This document shows, one piece after another, positions 6,976-14,727 of a DNA stretch of 26,035 nucleotides. Origin of the DNA: Pseudomonadales bacterium. Lineage in GTDB: Bacteria > Pseudomonadota > Gammaproteobacteria > Pseudomonadales > Moraxellaceae. The stretch spans positions 1 through 26,035 of the forward strand of contig JABEVH010000179.1 in NCBI GenBank assembly GCA_013043915.1, read 5' to 3'. Each line of letters starts with the position of its first letter. Positions within the stretch are counted from its first letter, which is position 1. The notes below the pieces were generated by a model. That model saw only the letters and a program-made list of their open reading frames with translations. It did not search any database and was not told the DNA's origin. The position numbers and the translations under genes are program-made.

Positions 6976-8742
6976 TTAGCCAGAGTTTTCTGCCGTACTT
7001 TTTGGTGTGGGTTGAGACATGGGAGCTTGTAGTGGAAGCTCTATAGAAAATCGACTCCCGGTGTTGACCCCACTGACTAAGGTCAGTTTACCTCCAAGAA
7101 CATCAGTGATCAATTGCTGAACGACGTAGAGGCCCAGGCCGCTACCTCCTGTGCCGCTACGGGTCGTGAAGAATGGTTTGAAAATTTGTTTTTGATGCTC
7201 TGGGCTTATGCCACAGCCGTTATCTTCAACGCTTATGCGCGCGACCTCATCTCCGGGCTTGTGACGAACTTTTAGCAAAATGCGTCCCTCCTGGTGTCCA
7301 TCAAATGCATGCAGGAGCGCGTTATGGATCAGGTTCATGACAACTTGTTCTAGTGCTCCAGGATAGCTGTCCATCCATATTTCATCATCAATCTGTATGA
7401 TCAACTGATGTGGACTGGTTTTAAATTGCGGGAGTAGCGTTGCTCCTATATCACGGCAGAGTTCGGGGAGATAGAAACGCCTTCGCCGGTTGGAACTCTG
7501 ATCTACGGCAATCTGTTTGAAGTTGCTGATCATGTCTCCGGCATGGCGGCTGCTGCGTTCCAGTAATCGGGCGGCCTCGCGTAAATCATGCAGTTGTCCT
7601 TGTAAATTAGTACGACTCACCTGTTCACCAGCCACATAGCTTTCCAGAACACCAGCGGTGTGCTGTATGCCGCTGGCCAGCGTGATGCTGTTGCCTAGAG
7701 GAGTATTCAGTTCATGAGCCATACCTGCAACGAGAGAGCCTAAGGTGGCCATTTTTTCTGATTCCATCAGCCGGAGCATGGCTATCTCGCGTTCCTCTGC
7801 CGTTTCCTCCAGTTGTCGGAGGCTGGCGCGCAGTCGTTCGCTGGTGCGCCGCATCTGATTTTCCAGGTCTCTACGTTCACTGGCAGCAGCGTACAACATT
7901 AATACGGTGAGAGCCGACGTACTAATATAGATAATGATTTGCAACAATCCTGCATTGAGTAGAGGTGAGGCGGCAGTATCCAAGCCAGAAATGATGCCAA
8001 GAACGGCCATCATGGCCATAAGGACGAGTAATAGCATAGATTGAAAGAGGGGTATCGATAAGGCGGCTGTAACCAGAATGGGGAGGGTAATAAAAGCCAG
8101 GCTACTGCCAAGACTCAGATTTATCCAGTCCAGAAAAGCTACCCCGGCACTCATGAGGGAAGCTGTTGCAAATAAAAGCCAGCGCAGTTGCAGCAACTCA
8201 TTGATCTGGTCATGAGCATCGAACCAATCCATCAGCATAGGTGCAACCACCAACATGCCAGTAGTGTCACCGACCCACCAGGTTAGCCAGGCAGATTTCC
8301 AGCCGTCTGCAGGCATCGTATCGAGTTGGGTCAGGGCTAAAATCCCGGTACTGGCCGCTATAAGGGGCAAGATCACTACCAGTACAATGAAAACTGAACA
8401 ACCACGTAAAGAACGTAACGGTTGTTCAGGGGCAAGTAGTCGCAAGAAATACACGACCAACCAAGCAGAGAGCGTGCTGCCTGTTGTAATCAGCAAGCAG
8501 GCTGGCAGGCTGTGTTGGCTAACCCAACCTAGCAGCATGCCCCCCAGTATCATGCCAAGAGTGCCACGGTGGGAGCTATGCCAGATCATGGCTACGGCTA
8601 GCCCACTGGCCGGCCAAATATTAGATACAACATGATTGATGGTGGCAAGTTGCAGCGAAAACCAGCCTAGCAGAGCATAGGCCAGAGCCATGGCCACCAT
8701 GCTGGCCATGGAACGAAATTGCACTCCCCCACGATCAAACAT
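6976..8742 (-). CDS. MASE1-domain sensor histidine kinase
   Basis: Integral-membrane histidine kinase of 588 residues. Residues about 13-285 hold eight or so hydrophobic segments of the MASE1 type (NIWPASGLAVAMIW at 41-54; WWVGDTTGMLVVAPML at 155-170). A coiled-coil linker (286-330) follows. HisKA dimerisation has MATLGSLVAGMAHELNTPLG with phospho-acceptor H343. The ATPase domain has an N box near N470/N474, the G1 box VEDNGCGIS (505-513), F box FKPFFTTRSG and G2 box GGSGLGL. The protein is complete and no catalytic residue is missing. MASE1 ligands are unknown. No response regulator is adjacent; a 292-residue unknown protein follows by 2 nt. AGGA lies about 8 nt before the ATG. It diverges from the DUF4403 lipoprotein across 75 nt. 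Confidence 0.93.
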   Translation of the reverse strand: MFDRGGVQFRSMASMVAMALAYALLGWFSLQLATINHVVSNIWPASGLAVAMIWHSSHRGTLGMILGGMLLGWVSQHSLPACLLITTGSTLSAWLVVYFLRLLAPEQPLRSLRGCSVFIVLVVILPLIAASTGILALTQLDTMPADGWKSAWLTWWVGDTTGMLVVAPMLMDWFDAHDQINELLQLRWLLFATASLMSAGVAFLDWINLSLGSSLAFITLPILVTAALSIPLFQSMLLLVLMAMMAVLGIISGLDTAASPLLNAGLLQIIIYISTSALTVLMLYAAASERRDLENQMRRTSERLRASLRQLEETAEEREIAMLRLMESEKMATLGSLVAGMAHELNTPLGNSITLASGIQHTAGVLESYVAGEQVSRTNLQGQLHDLREAARLLERSSRHAGDMISNFKQIAVDQSSNRRRRFYLPELCRDIGATLLPQFKTSPHQLIIQIDDEIWMDSYPGALEQVVMNLIHNALLHAFDGHQEGRILLKVRHKPGDEVARISVEDNGCGISPEHQKQIFKPFFTTRSGTGGSGLGLYVVQQLITDVLGGKLTLVSGVNTGSRFSIELPLQAPMSQPTPKSTAENSG

Positions 8743-8817
8743 GCCAATATCCTATAGGGTCTATGTCTGATGATAGCTTACAATGTATAAGCTTTTGAGT
8801 TTTGGACATGAATTTCC

Positions 8818-10206
8818 ATGCGATCATCCATATGGGCAATACTTGCCATGCTGTTGCTGGGCTGCGCACATGCCCCGATTTCACCTCCCCCCAATGATCC
8901 TCTAGTACAACCTGCTCCAAACGTTGAGTTGTCTCAAATCGATGTTCCTGTCAGCTTAAACTTACTTAGTTTACGCGCTGAGCTGCTCAATAAGCTGCCC
9001 CGCCCGCTAAGCCAGGGAGAGGTTAGTTCGGTGATGCGCCTACCTGGAGGGGGGGCGTTGCCCTTGCAGACCACTTTGCGTCACAAGCTCTGGATACAGG
9101 ATGTACAGTTAAGGGTTGATGGTCAACAATTTACTGTTGTTGTTAGCGCTGCGTTCAGCGTGCAAGCTGTGATGCAGGGAGGGGCGAGTGCCGCTACGTT
9201 GGCTAGTTGCGGGTGGAATGAAGCTCCAGCACAAGTACGGCTGCGTCTGCAAGGGACGTTACAGACCGGAGCCCGTGGTTTGCAGCTAAGTCCGGGGCCA
9301 TGGACTCTGGAATGGATACGCCCTTGTCAATTGACAGCATTGCATGTGGATGTGGGGGCCATCCTGAATTTGCCTGTGGTAAGAGATCGATTACGGGCTC
9401 AGGTTGATGAGACGCTACGCGATGGTTTGGGGACAACGGGGATACATGCCGCCTTGTCAGCAGTTTGGCCCCAACTGAATAGCCCGCTAAGTCTGGGGCA
9501 TGGTTTATGGTTAATGTTACACCCCGTGGCTCTTGCACTAGCGGGGGTGCAAGGTCAGGGTTATGTGCTTAACCTTCGTGTCCAGATGCAGGCCAAGCCG
9601 GAAATTGTGGCTGTGCGGCCTGCAACGACAGGATTGCCTGCCATGCCTGCGCTGGGTTCTTGGCCTACGGTCACTGGATTTCATGTGGTGTTAAATGTGA
9701 ACTTGCCGCTCAGTCGAGCCGGTACCTTGATGGATGAGGTGCTAGCAGATCGTACCCTCTTGGTAGGTTCACACCGCGTTGTTATCGAGCATGTGGTTCT
9801 CTATGGCCATAAGCAGATGGCTGTGTTGGGCCTGCACCTCAGGGAGCCTGTAGATAGTTTAATTTACATATTGGCAACGCCGGTATTTGATTCCCAACGC
9901 GGTGAACTCTCTTTTAAGGACTTGAACTTTTCTTTGGAAACCGAGAGCAGGCTGGCTCGAACGGCAGCCTGGATGTTGGGAGATAACTTGAAACGTCAAT
10001 TGATGCAGCGACTGCATATTCCATTCAGTGATGCTGTTCATTTATTACGTACCTATACCCGTGCCCCCCTGGACTTAGGGGCGGGGTTGCATGCACAAAT
10101 CGATATTCAGGAAGTGCATCCACAAGGATTGTGGTTGACGCCAGATAGTGTACAGACTGTCGTTGTGGCTGATGGTCATTTACAGTTAAGTTATGGTCTT
10201 CCCTGA
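8818..10206 (+). CDS. DUF4403 family lipoprotein
   Basis: A 462-residue envelope protein with a short signal sequence and lipobox LLGC (C16), followed by a Pro-rich tether (SPPPNDPLVQPAP). The mature part fits DUF4403: an initial SQIDVPVSLNLLSLRAELLNKLP strand-helix motif, then repeated amphipathic beta strands resembling lipid-binding tubular folds (for example LRHKLWIQDVQLRVDGQQFTV), and a second strand-rich half after about residue 230. Function is unknown; lipid or hydrophobic ligand binding in the periplasm is only inferred from that family's predicted fold. The ribosome-binding site is weak (GGA 12 nt before the ATG). The nearby ATG at 8808 is in another frame. The stop codon directly abuts the stop of the convergent Lrp-type regulator with no gap. 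Confidence 0.82.
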   Translation: MRSSIWAILAMLLLGCAHAPISPPPNDPLVQPAPNVELSQIDVPVSLNLLSLRAELLNKLPRPLSQGEVSSVMRLPGGGALPLQTTLRHKLWIQDVQLRVDGQQFTVVVSAAFSVQAVMQGGASAATLASCGWNEAPAQVRLRLQGTLQTGARGLQLSPGPWTLEWIRPCQLTALHVDVGAILNLPVVRDRLRAQVDETLRDGLGTTGIHAALSAVWPQLNSPLSLGHGLWLMLHPVALALAGVQGQGYVLNLRVQMQAKPEIVAVRPATTGLPAMPALGSWPTVTGFHVVLNVNLPLSRAGTLMDEVLADRTLLVGSHRVVIEHVVLYGHKQMAVLGLHLREPVDSLIYILATPVFDSQRGELSFKDLNFSLETESRLARTAAWMLGDNLKRQLMQRLHIPFSDAVHLLRTYTRAPLDLGAGLHAQIDIQEVHPQGLWLTPDSVQTVVVADGHLQLSYGLP

Positions 10207-10668
10207 TTAGTCGGGGAGAGGTAGGGCTGTGCGATGGAGCACAGAGCGTAAAACAAAACTTGAATGTACGCCACTGACGCCGGGGATACGGGTAATCGAT
10301 TGCAGTAGCAGATTCTGATAAGCGTCCATATCTCTGACGATGACTTTAAGTTGGTAGTCAGCAGTCTGGCCGGTAATCAGCAGGCATTCGAGTACCTCGG
10401 GTATGTCGCGGATGGCCTCTTCAAAGGATTGAAAGCGTTCAGGCGTATGCCTGTCCATGGCGATTTGAATGAGAGCCATGAGATTGAGGCCCAGACGACG
10501 CGCATTAAGCAGTGCATGATAGCCTTGAATAAAACCCGCATCCTCCAGCATACGCAGGCGTCGTAGGCAGGGTGAGGGTGATAGTCCGATGCGTTCAGCC
10601 AGATCTTGATTATTGATGCGCCCTTCCTGCTGCAGAATTTCAAGCAGATGTCGATCATAGCGATCCAT
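10207..10668 (-). CDS. Lrp/AsnC family transcriptional regulator
   Basis: A 153-residue Lrp/AsnC-family regulator. The N-terminal winged HTH starts at DRYDRHLLEILQQEGR, with the helix-turn-helix NNQDLAERIGLSPSPCLRRL (19-38) and wing LEDAGFIQGYHALLN. The C-terminal RAM ligand/oligomerisation domain (about 65-150) has the usual ITGQTADYQLKVIVRDMDAYQ core. Members bind amino acids and form octamers that wrap DNA. It faces away from leuA across a 148-nt region with a perfect 21-nt palindrome, so autoregulation and control of leuA by leucine or another amino acid are likely. This is inference. It is not necessarily the orthologue of global Lrp, so no symbol is given. Confidence 0.95.
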   Translation of the reverse strand: MDRYDRHLLEILQQEGRINNQDLAERIGLSPSPCLRRLRMLEDAGFIQGYHALLNARRLGLNLMALIQIAMDRHTPERFQSFEEAIRDIPEVLECLLITGQTADYQLKVIVRDMDAYQNLLLQSITRIPGVSGVHSSFVLRSVLHRTALPLPD

Positions 10669-10690
10669 AGCAGGGGTGCTCTTCGTTGTA

Positions 10691-10711
10691 TTTTGCTAAA
10701 TTTTAGCAAAA
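10691..10711. promoter_or_regulatory. Palindromic operator candidate between lrp-type gene and leuA
   Basis: TTTTGCTAAA and TTTAGCAAAA are perfect 10-nt inverted arms around a single central T. The centre (CTAAATTTTAG) resembles the AT-rich, CAG-flanked core of Lrp/AsnC sites (YAGHAWATTWTDCTR). It lies 23-43 nt upstream of the regulator start and 106-126 nt upstream of leuA, in the right place for autorepression and control of the divergent gene. No T-run-dependent terminator role is plausible at this position. Confidence 0.6.
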
Positions 10712-10816
10712 AAATAGCATAAAATATCAAATCATTCTCGTTATTCATGATATTAGCAATCTTCTGTCCGAGCCGGTCGTCTACGATGGCAAGTCTAATA
10801 AGACGGAGAGTTTTTC

Positions 10817-12517
10817 ATGATAACCCACCCATCACATCGCTACCGAGCATCTGCACCGGTGCAGCTTTCTGATCGCCAATGGCCTAATATCCGTTTGCAC
10901 CAAGCTCCCGTCTGGTCTAGTACGGATCTGCGTGATGGAAATCAATCCCTGTTTGAACCCATGGGTATTGAAAAGAAATTGCAGCTTTTTCAGTGTCTTT
11001 GTGCTCGTGGTTTTAAAGAGATAGAAGTAGGTTTTCCTTCAGCATCTCAGGTGGAGTATGACTTTGTCCGCCTGCTTATTGAAAAAAACATGATACCTGA
11101 TGATGTACGTATCGCGGTGTTGACGCCGGCACGTGATGTGCTTATTCATCGTACGATGCAGTCACTGCAAGGGGCCTCACGAGCCTTGATTCATCTGTAT
11201 ACGGCAACCTCTGAAATTTTTCGTGAGCATGTGCTGGGATTATCCGCACCAATGCTGCTGGAAATGACGGTCGCATCGGTTCGTTTGATAAAGGGACTGG
11301 TGCCTGTGCAGGCAGCTTGGGGTTTGGAATACAGTCCTGAGATGTTTTCATCAACAGAACTGGTCTATGTCCTAAAAGTTTGTGATGCCGTGACGGATGC
11401 TTGGGGAGCAACTCAGGATCGGCAGGTCGTTATCAATCTGCCTGCAACGGTTGAAGTGTCAACTCCCAATATTTACGCCGATCAGATCGAGTGGATGCAT
11501 AGGCATCTTGCTCGCCGTGATGCCATTGTCCTGAGTGTTCATCCGCATAATGATCGCGGGACTGCCGTGGCGGCGGCTGAGCTGGCTCTGATGGCGGGTG
11601 CAGAACGTGTTGAAGGTTGCTTGTTTGGCCAGGGAGAACGTACCGGTAATGTCGATCTGGTTACCCTGGCATTGAATCTCTACACGCAAGGTGTCCCCCC
11701 TGGTCTGGATTTCTCAGAGCTTGCAGCGCTGGCTCGAACCATGGAGTTATTGACCCAAATGCCTGTTCATCCGCGGCATCCTTATGCGGGAGATCTTGTT
11801 TTTACCGCTTTTTCCGGGTCACATCAGGATGCTATTGCCAAGGGGATGAAGCGCCAGGGGGCGCAACAATTTTGGGAAGTTCCTTATCTCCCTTTGGATC
11901 CAGCTGAGTTAGGACGAAATTATGAGTCCATCATTCGGGTCAATAGTCAGTCGGGTAAAGGTGGAATCGCACATTTGCTATTCACTAATTATGGTCTGGT
12001 ATTGCCACGGCGCGCTCAGATCGAGTTTTCAGCTGTGGTTCAATCCCATATGGATCAATATGGTGGCGAGGTCGTTGCTGCGACTCTCTGGTCTTTGTTT
12101 GAAAAGACCTATTTGCAGCCATCACCAACGTGGGAGTATCTAGCACATTCGTATGATTCAGGTGGGATGGAGCTACGTCTGCGGCAGGAGCAAAGGGTGA
12201 TGATCCTGTCAGGAAAAGGCAGGGGGCCTTTGGAGGCAGCGGCCGCAGCATTATCCTCAGCAGGTTACGAGTTGCGTATTCATAGTTATGAAGAGCGATC
12301 GCTCGACTCAAGGAGCCAAGGTGTTAAAGCCAAAGCGTGCGCATGGGTGGAAGCCAGTTCAACCAGCAACGAGCATTTCCAGTTTGGTGCTGGCATAGAC
12401 GACGACCTACTGACCGCCGCCATTCGGGCTCTGGTCAGTGCCTGTGGACGCCTTTATCAGATAAGCGATGAAACCACATCGAGTATTTCCTGCTCTGAGG
12501 CGGGTTTGCATATATAA
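10817..12517 (+). CDS. leuA: 2-isopropylmalate synthase
   Basis: First committed enzyme of leucine synthesis: it condenses acetyl-CoA with 2-oxoisovalerate. At 566 residues it is of the longer LeuA2 type (about 556 in Pseudomonas). The TIM barrel begins with SSTDLRDGNQSL, giving R39, D40 and N42 at the active site. The metal-binding SVHPHNDRGT has H242 and H244, followed by GCLFGQGERTGNVDL (268-282). The C-terminal LeuA dimer domain (about 440-546) is the leucine feedback site in the family. GGAG 8 nt before the ATG supports the start. The last 19 residues have no counterpart I recall and are encoded antisense to the end of the PilH-like gene. leuB, leuC and leuD are not nearby. Regulation by the divergent Lrp-type protein is likely. 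Confidence 0.96.
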   Translation: MITHPSHRYRASAPVQLSDRQWPNIRLHQAPVWSSTDLRDGNQSLFEPMGIEKKLQLFQCLCARGFKEIEVGFPSASQVEYDFVRLLIEKNMIPDDVRIAVLTPARDVLIHRTMQSLQGASRALIHLYTATSEIFREHVLGLSAPMLLEMTVASVRLIKGLVPVQAAWGLEYSPEMFSSTELVYVLKVCDAVTDAWGATQDRQVVINLPATVEVSTPNIYADQIEWMHRHLARRDAIVLSVHPHNDRGTAVAAAELALMAGAERVEGCLFGQGERTGNVDLVTLALNLYTQGVPPGLDFSELAALARTMELLTQMPVHPRHPYAGDLVFTAFSGSHQDAIAKGMKRQGAQQFWEVPYLPLDPAELGRNYESIIRVNSQSGKGGIAHLLFTNYGLVLPRRAQIEFSAVVQSHMDQYGGEVVAATLWSLFEKTYLQPSPTWEYLAHSYDSGGMELRLRQEQRVMILSGKGRGPLEAAAAALSSAGYELRIHSYEERSLDSRSQGVKAKACAWVEASSTSNEHFQFGAGIDDDLLTAAIRALVSACGRLYQISDETTSSISCSEAGLHI

Positions 12518-12816
12518 GCTTTCGCACCCTGGCGCATGCCCCAGTATTTATCACTATCCTGGGTCTTGCTAGTAATCATGACGACGGGGATGTTAGCGGT
12601 GCTGGCATCCTTTTTTAATTCACGGGTGGCCTGGTAGCCGTTAAGTCCAGGCATGACCACATCCATGAAGATCAGATCAGGTTTATGCTGACGTGCCATG
12701 TCGAGTGCCGCATGACCGTCGTTGGCCACCCATACCTGGTGGCCATGTTGAGACAGCAAATGCTGCATGGCTGTTTGCTCCGTAGGGGAGTCCTCAACAA
12801 TAAGTATGCGTGCCAT
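12457..12816 (-). CDS. PilH-like single-domain response regulator
   Basis: A 119-residue stand-alone receiver domain. The acidic pocket is E8/D9 (LIVEDSPTE), the phosphorylation site is D52 (IFMDVVMPGLNGYQATREL), the switch residue is S83 (ITSK) and the conserved lysine is K104 (CKP). The pattern IVEDSPTE, GLNGYQATR, KYWGMRQGA and the KP loop is close to PilH of the Pseudomonas twitching-motility Chp system. No output domain is present, so it acts by protein contact. It is an orphan here: no pilG, pilI, pilJ or chpA is nearby, and it follows dgt by 54 nt on the same strand. GAGG lies 8 nt before the ATG. The 3' end overlaps leuA by 61 nt. PilH is the best match, but another CheY-like role is possible. 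Confidence 0.9.
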   Translation of the reverse strand: MARILIVEDSPTEQTAMQHLLSQHGHQVWVANDGHAALDMARQHKPDLIFMDVVMPGLNGYQATRELKKDASTANIPVVMITSKTQDSDKYWGMRQGAKAYICKPASEQEILDVVSSLI

Positions 12817-12870
12817 ATTGGTTTCCTCGTTACATTCTGGGCAATGATAGCATGCCGCAGAAAGTTTGCT

Positions 12871-14202
12871 TTAGGACTGATGGTGAACATGCCCTGCCAA
12901 GCTGCGTGCTAAGTCCATGGCATGATGATCGGATAAACTGCCGACAAAATCCAGTGCTCGCAGGCAACAGCCGTAGACTGAATCAGCCGGTTGAACCACT
13001 TGTGATTGTAAGAGATCCAGGAGGCGCCTATGTCGGAAGCTTAAGGTTTTACCGTTGAGTCCGGCCAGACTGGCTTCAATAAAAGCATCTAAGAGCAGTC
13101 CTAAGGTGGCATAAGCACCCAATTCGATTTGCGCCTTGCGTGGATTGTTAAAGATGCGGTGGCGAGCCATAGTTTTTGCAGCTTCAATACCTGCACCAAG
13201 ATGGCGATCGCAATGATCCAATAGATTGCCTTGCAAGGTTCCGTTGAGTAGTTCTATTTGGTTATGCGTAAACGCCTGAGCTACAGCTTGAACCAGCACA
13301 TTGAAAGCCGCACCGCGCAGGGCAGCTATCTTATGCGCGGTCGTACTTGATGCTTCTCGTAATTCCGGCGGAGGCGTTTGATCACCGAGCAGGTTGAGAA
13401 AAAGTGGTTCTACTTGTTCGTAGGGAAGAATATCCATTTCTATACCATCTTCCAGGTCGATCAAGGCATAGCAGATATCATCGGCCGCTTCCATCAGATA
13501 GGCCAGGGGATGCCTGCACCAACGTTGTTGTCCTTGGGAAAGCAATCCCAGATGTTGCGCTATGGTTTCCATCAACGCGGCTTCTGCCTGGTAACAACCG
13601 AACTTGGGCATGGTCGTGGTCAAGGTCACCCCGCGACCGGTCCAGGGGTACTTGATGAAAGCACCTAAGGTGGCATAAGTCAGGCGCATGCCTCCTTGAA
13701 AAGGATGATGTTCAGTCTGAGTCAAGAGACGCAGTCCCTGAGCATTGCCTTCAAAGTTGCATAGGTCGTGAGCCTGTTCGGTTGTCATCCCGGACAAAAG
13801 TTCGTGACGAGTGGGTTGCAAGAACCAGTCACGGATAGCAAATTCGCCAGCATGTCCAAATGGAGGATTGCCAATGTCATGTGCCAGGCAGGCTGACTGG
13901 ATGATAGCGCCAATATCTGAACTGCTGATGCTGGCAGGTAACTGATCACTAAGGTACTCACCCACCAGTTGCCCCAGCGTGCGGCCAACACAGGCTACTT
14001 CCAGGCTATGGGTTAGGCGGGTATGGACATGATCATTCTGTGCAAAAGGGTGTACCTGAGTTTTGCGGTTTAATCGCCTGAAAGCAGCACTGAAAATTAT
14101 GCGGTCATGATCCTTATGGAATGGGCTGCGCGCTTGTTCAGCATGTCGCGGAGAAGATCCTAATCGCTCTGCATTTAACAGTTGTTTCCATGACATAGGC
14201 AT
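12871..14202 (-). CDS. dgt: Deoxyguanosinetriphosphate triphosphohydrolase-like protein
   Basis: HD-superfamily dNTP triphosphohydrolase (dGTPase family), 443 residues, which hydrolyses a dNTP to the nucleoside and triphosphate. The N-terminus has SPFHKDHDRIIFSAAFRRL (26-44), the family hallmark, then HTRLTHSLEVA with metal ligand H65, the HD pair H108-D109 in ACLAHDIGNPPFGHAGE, and a later Asp in EAADDICYALIDLEDG. The length is closer to type 2 dGTPase-like proteins than to the 505-residue E. coli Dgt, so the preferred nucleotide may differ. A second Met at residue 3 is an alternative start; AGGA about 10 nt upstream fits the first. The PilH-like gene follows after 54 nt. Confidence 0.93.
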   Translation of the reverse strand: MPMSWKQLLNAERLGSSPRHAEQARSPFHKDHDRIIFSAAFRRLNRKTQVHPFAQNDHVHTRLTHSLEVACVGRTLGQLVGEYLSDQLPASISSSDIGAIIQSACLAHDIGNPPFGHAGEFAIRDWFLQPTRHELLSGMTTEQAHDLCNFEGNAQGLRLLTQTEHHPFQGGMRLTYATLGAFIKYPWTGRGVTLTTTMPKFGCYQAEAALMETIAQHLGLLSQGQQRWCRHPLAYLMEAADDICYALIDLEDGIEMDILPYEQVEPLFLNLLGDQTPPPELREASSTTAHKIAALRGAAFNVLVQAVAQAFTHNQIELLNGTLQGNLLDHCDRHLGAGIEAAKTMARHRIFNNPRKAQIELGAYATLGLLLDAFIEASLAGLNGKTLSFRHRRLLDLLQSQVVQPADSVYGCCLRALDFVGSLSDHHAMDLARSLAGHVHHQS

Positions 14203-14261
14203 CAGTTCTTAATCCTGAGAATTGCATCACAACCCATCGCTTCAAGGAAGATGCATGGAGC

Positions 14262-14291
14262 TTGGAGTTCACCACCCTTAGCCGTTATAGT
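14262..14291 (+). promoter_or_regulatory. Sigma-70-type promoter candidate for the PA2779-PA2778 pair
   Basis: TTGGAG (14262-14267) and TATAGT (14286-14291) are separated by 18 nt and lie 28 nt upstream of the ATG at 14319, followed by the ribosome-binding site AGGAG. This is by-eye evidence only. Confidence 0.4.
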
Positions 14292-14318
14292 GTATCCCGG
14301 GTCAACTAGGAGAACACT

Positions 14319-14720
14319 ATGACAGGCAATTGGGTCAAAATCATTGCACGCGTTATGTTGATGATACTGAGTATATGCTGGATTCCTGCTCGTGCGGACG
14401 TAATAGCCAGCCAGCAAGTGCTGTCTGCTGCGCCTACCCAGCAGCAACAGCATGAACGTCAGGTTGTTGCTGGCTTTTTAGCTCGGGCCGATGTTCGACA
14501 TCAGTTGCAGCAATGGGGTGTTAATGCAGACGATGCCCAGGCACGCGTCAACGCATTAAACGATGATGAAGTTCATCAGCTCTATGGTCATGTCCAGTCT
14601 GCTCCTGCAGCAGGTATGGATATCATAGGCGCGCTGATTTTTATCTTTATCGTGTTACTCATCACCGATATTCTTGGACTGACCAAGGTATTTCCGTTTA
14701 CCCGCTCCATTCGCCATTAA
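14319..14720 (+). CDS. PA2779 family protein
   Basis: A 133-residue envelope protein of the PA2779 type. It has an N-terminal signal or anchor segment (residues 7-25, ending in ARA before DVIAS), a soluble middle beginning with the typical STQQVL-like IASQQVLSA, and a Gln-rich helical part, QQQQHERQVVAGFLARADV. A second membrane helix (about 101-118, IIGALIFIFIVLLITDILGL) is followed by a short basic tail. The repeated motif LARADVRHQLQQWGVNADDAQARVNALNDDEV is conserved in the family. Function is unknown. AGGAG 7 nt upstream supports the start. It is followed after 7 nt by the PA2778 family peptidase, the pairing seen in many gammaproteobacteria. Confidence 0.85.
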   Translation: MTGNWVKIIARVMLMILSICWIPARADVIASQQVLSAAPTQQQQHERQVVAGFLARADVRHQLQQWGVNADDAQARVNALNDDEVHQLYGHVQSAPAAGMDIIGALIFIFIVLLITDILGLTKVFPFTRSIRH

Positions 14721-14727
14721 TGCTGCC

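Noticed and set aside
8255..8635. 126-codon plus-strand frame
   Set aside because: It lies entirely antisense within the MASE1 kinase membrane domain, with no family resemblance or ribosome-binding site.
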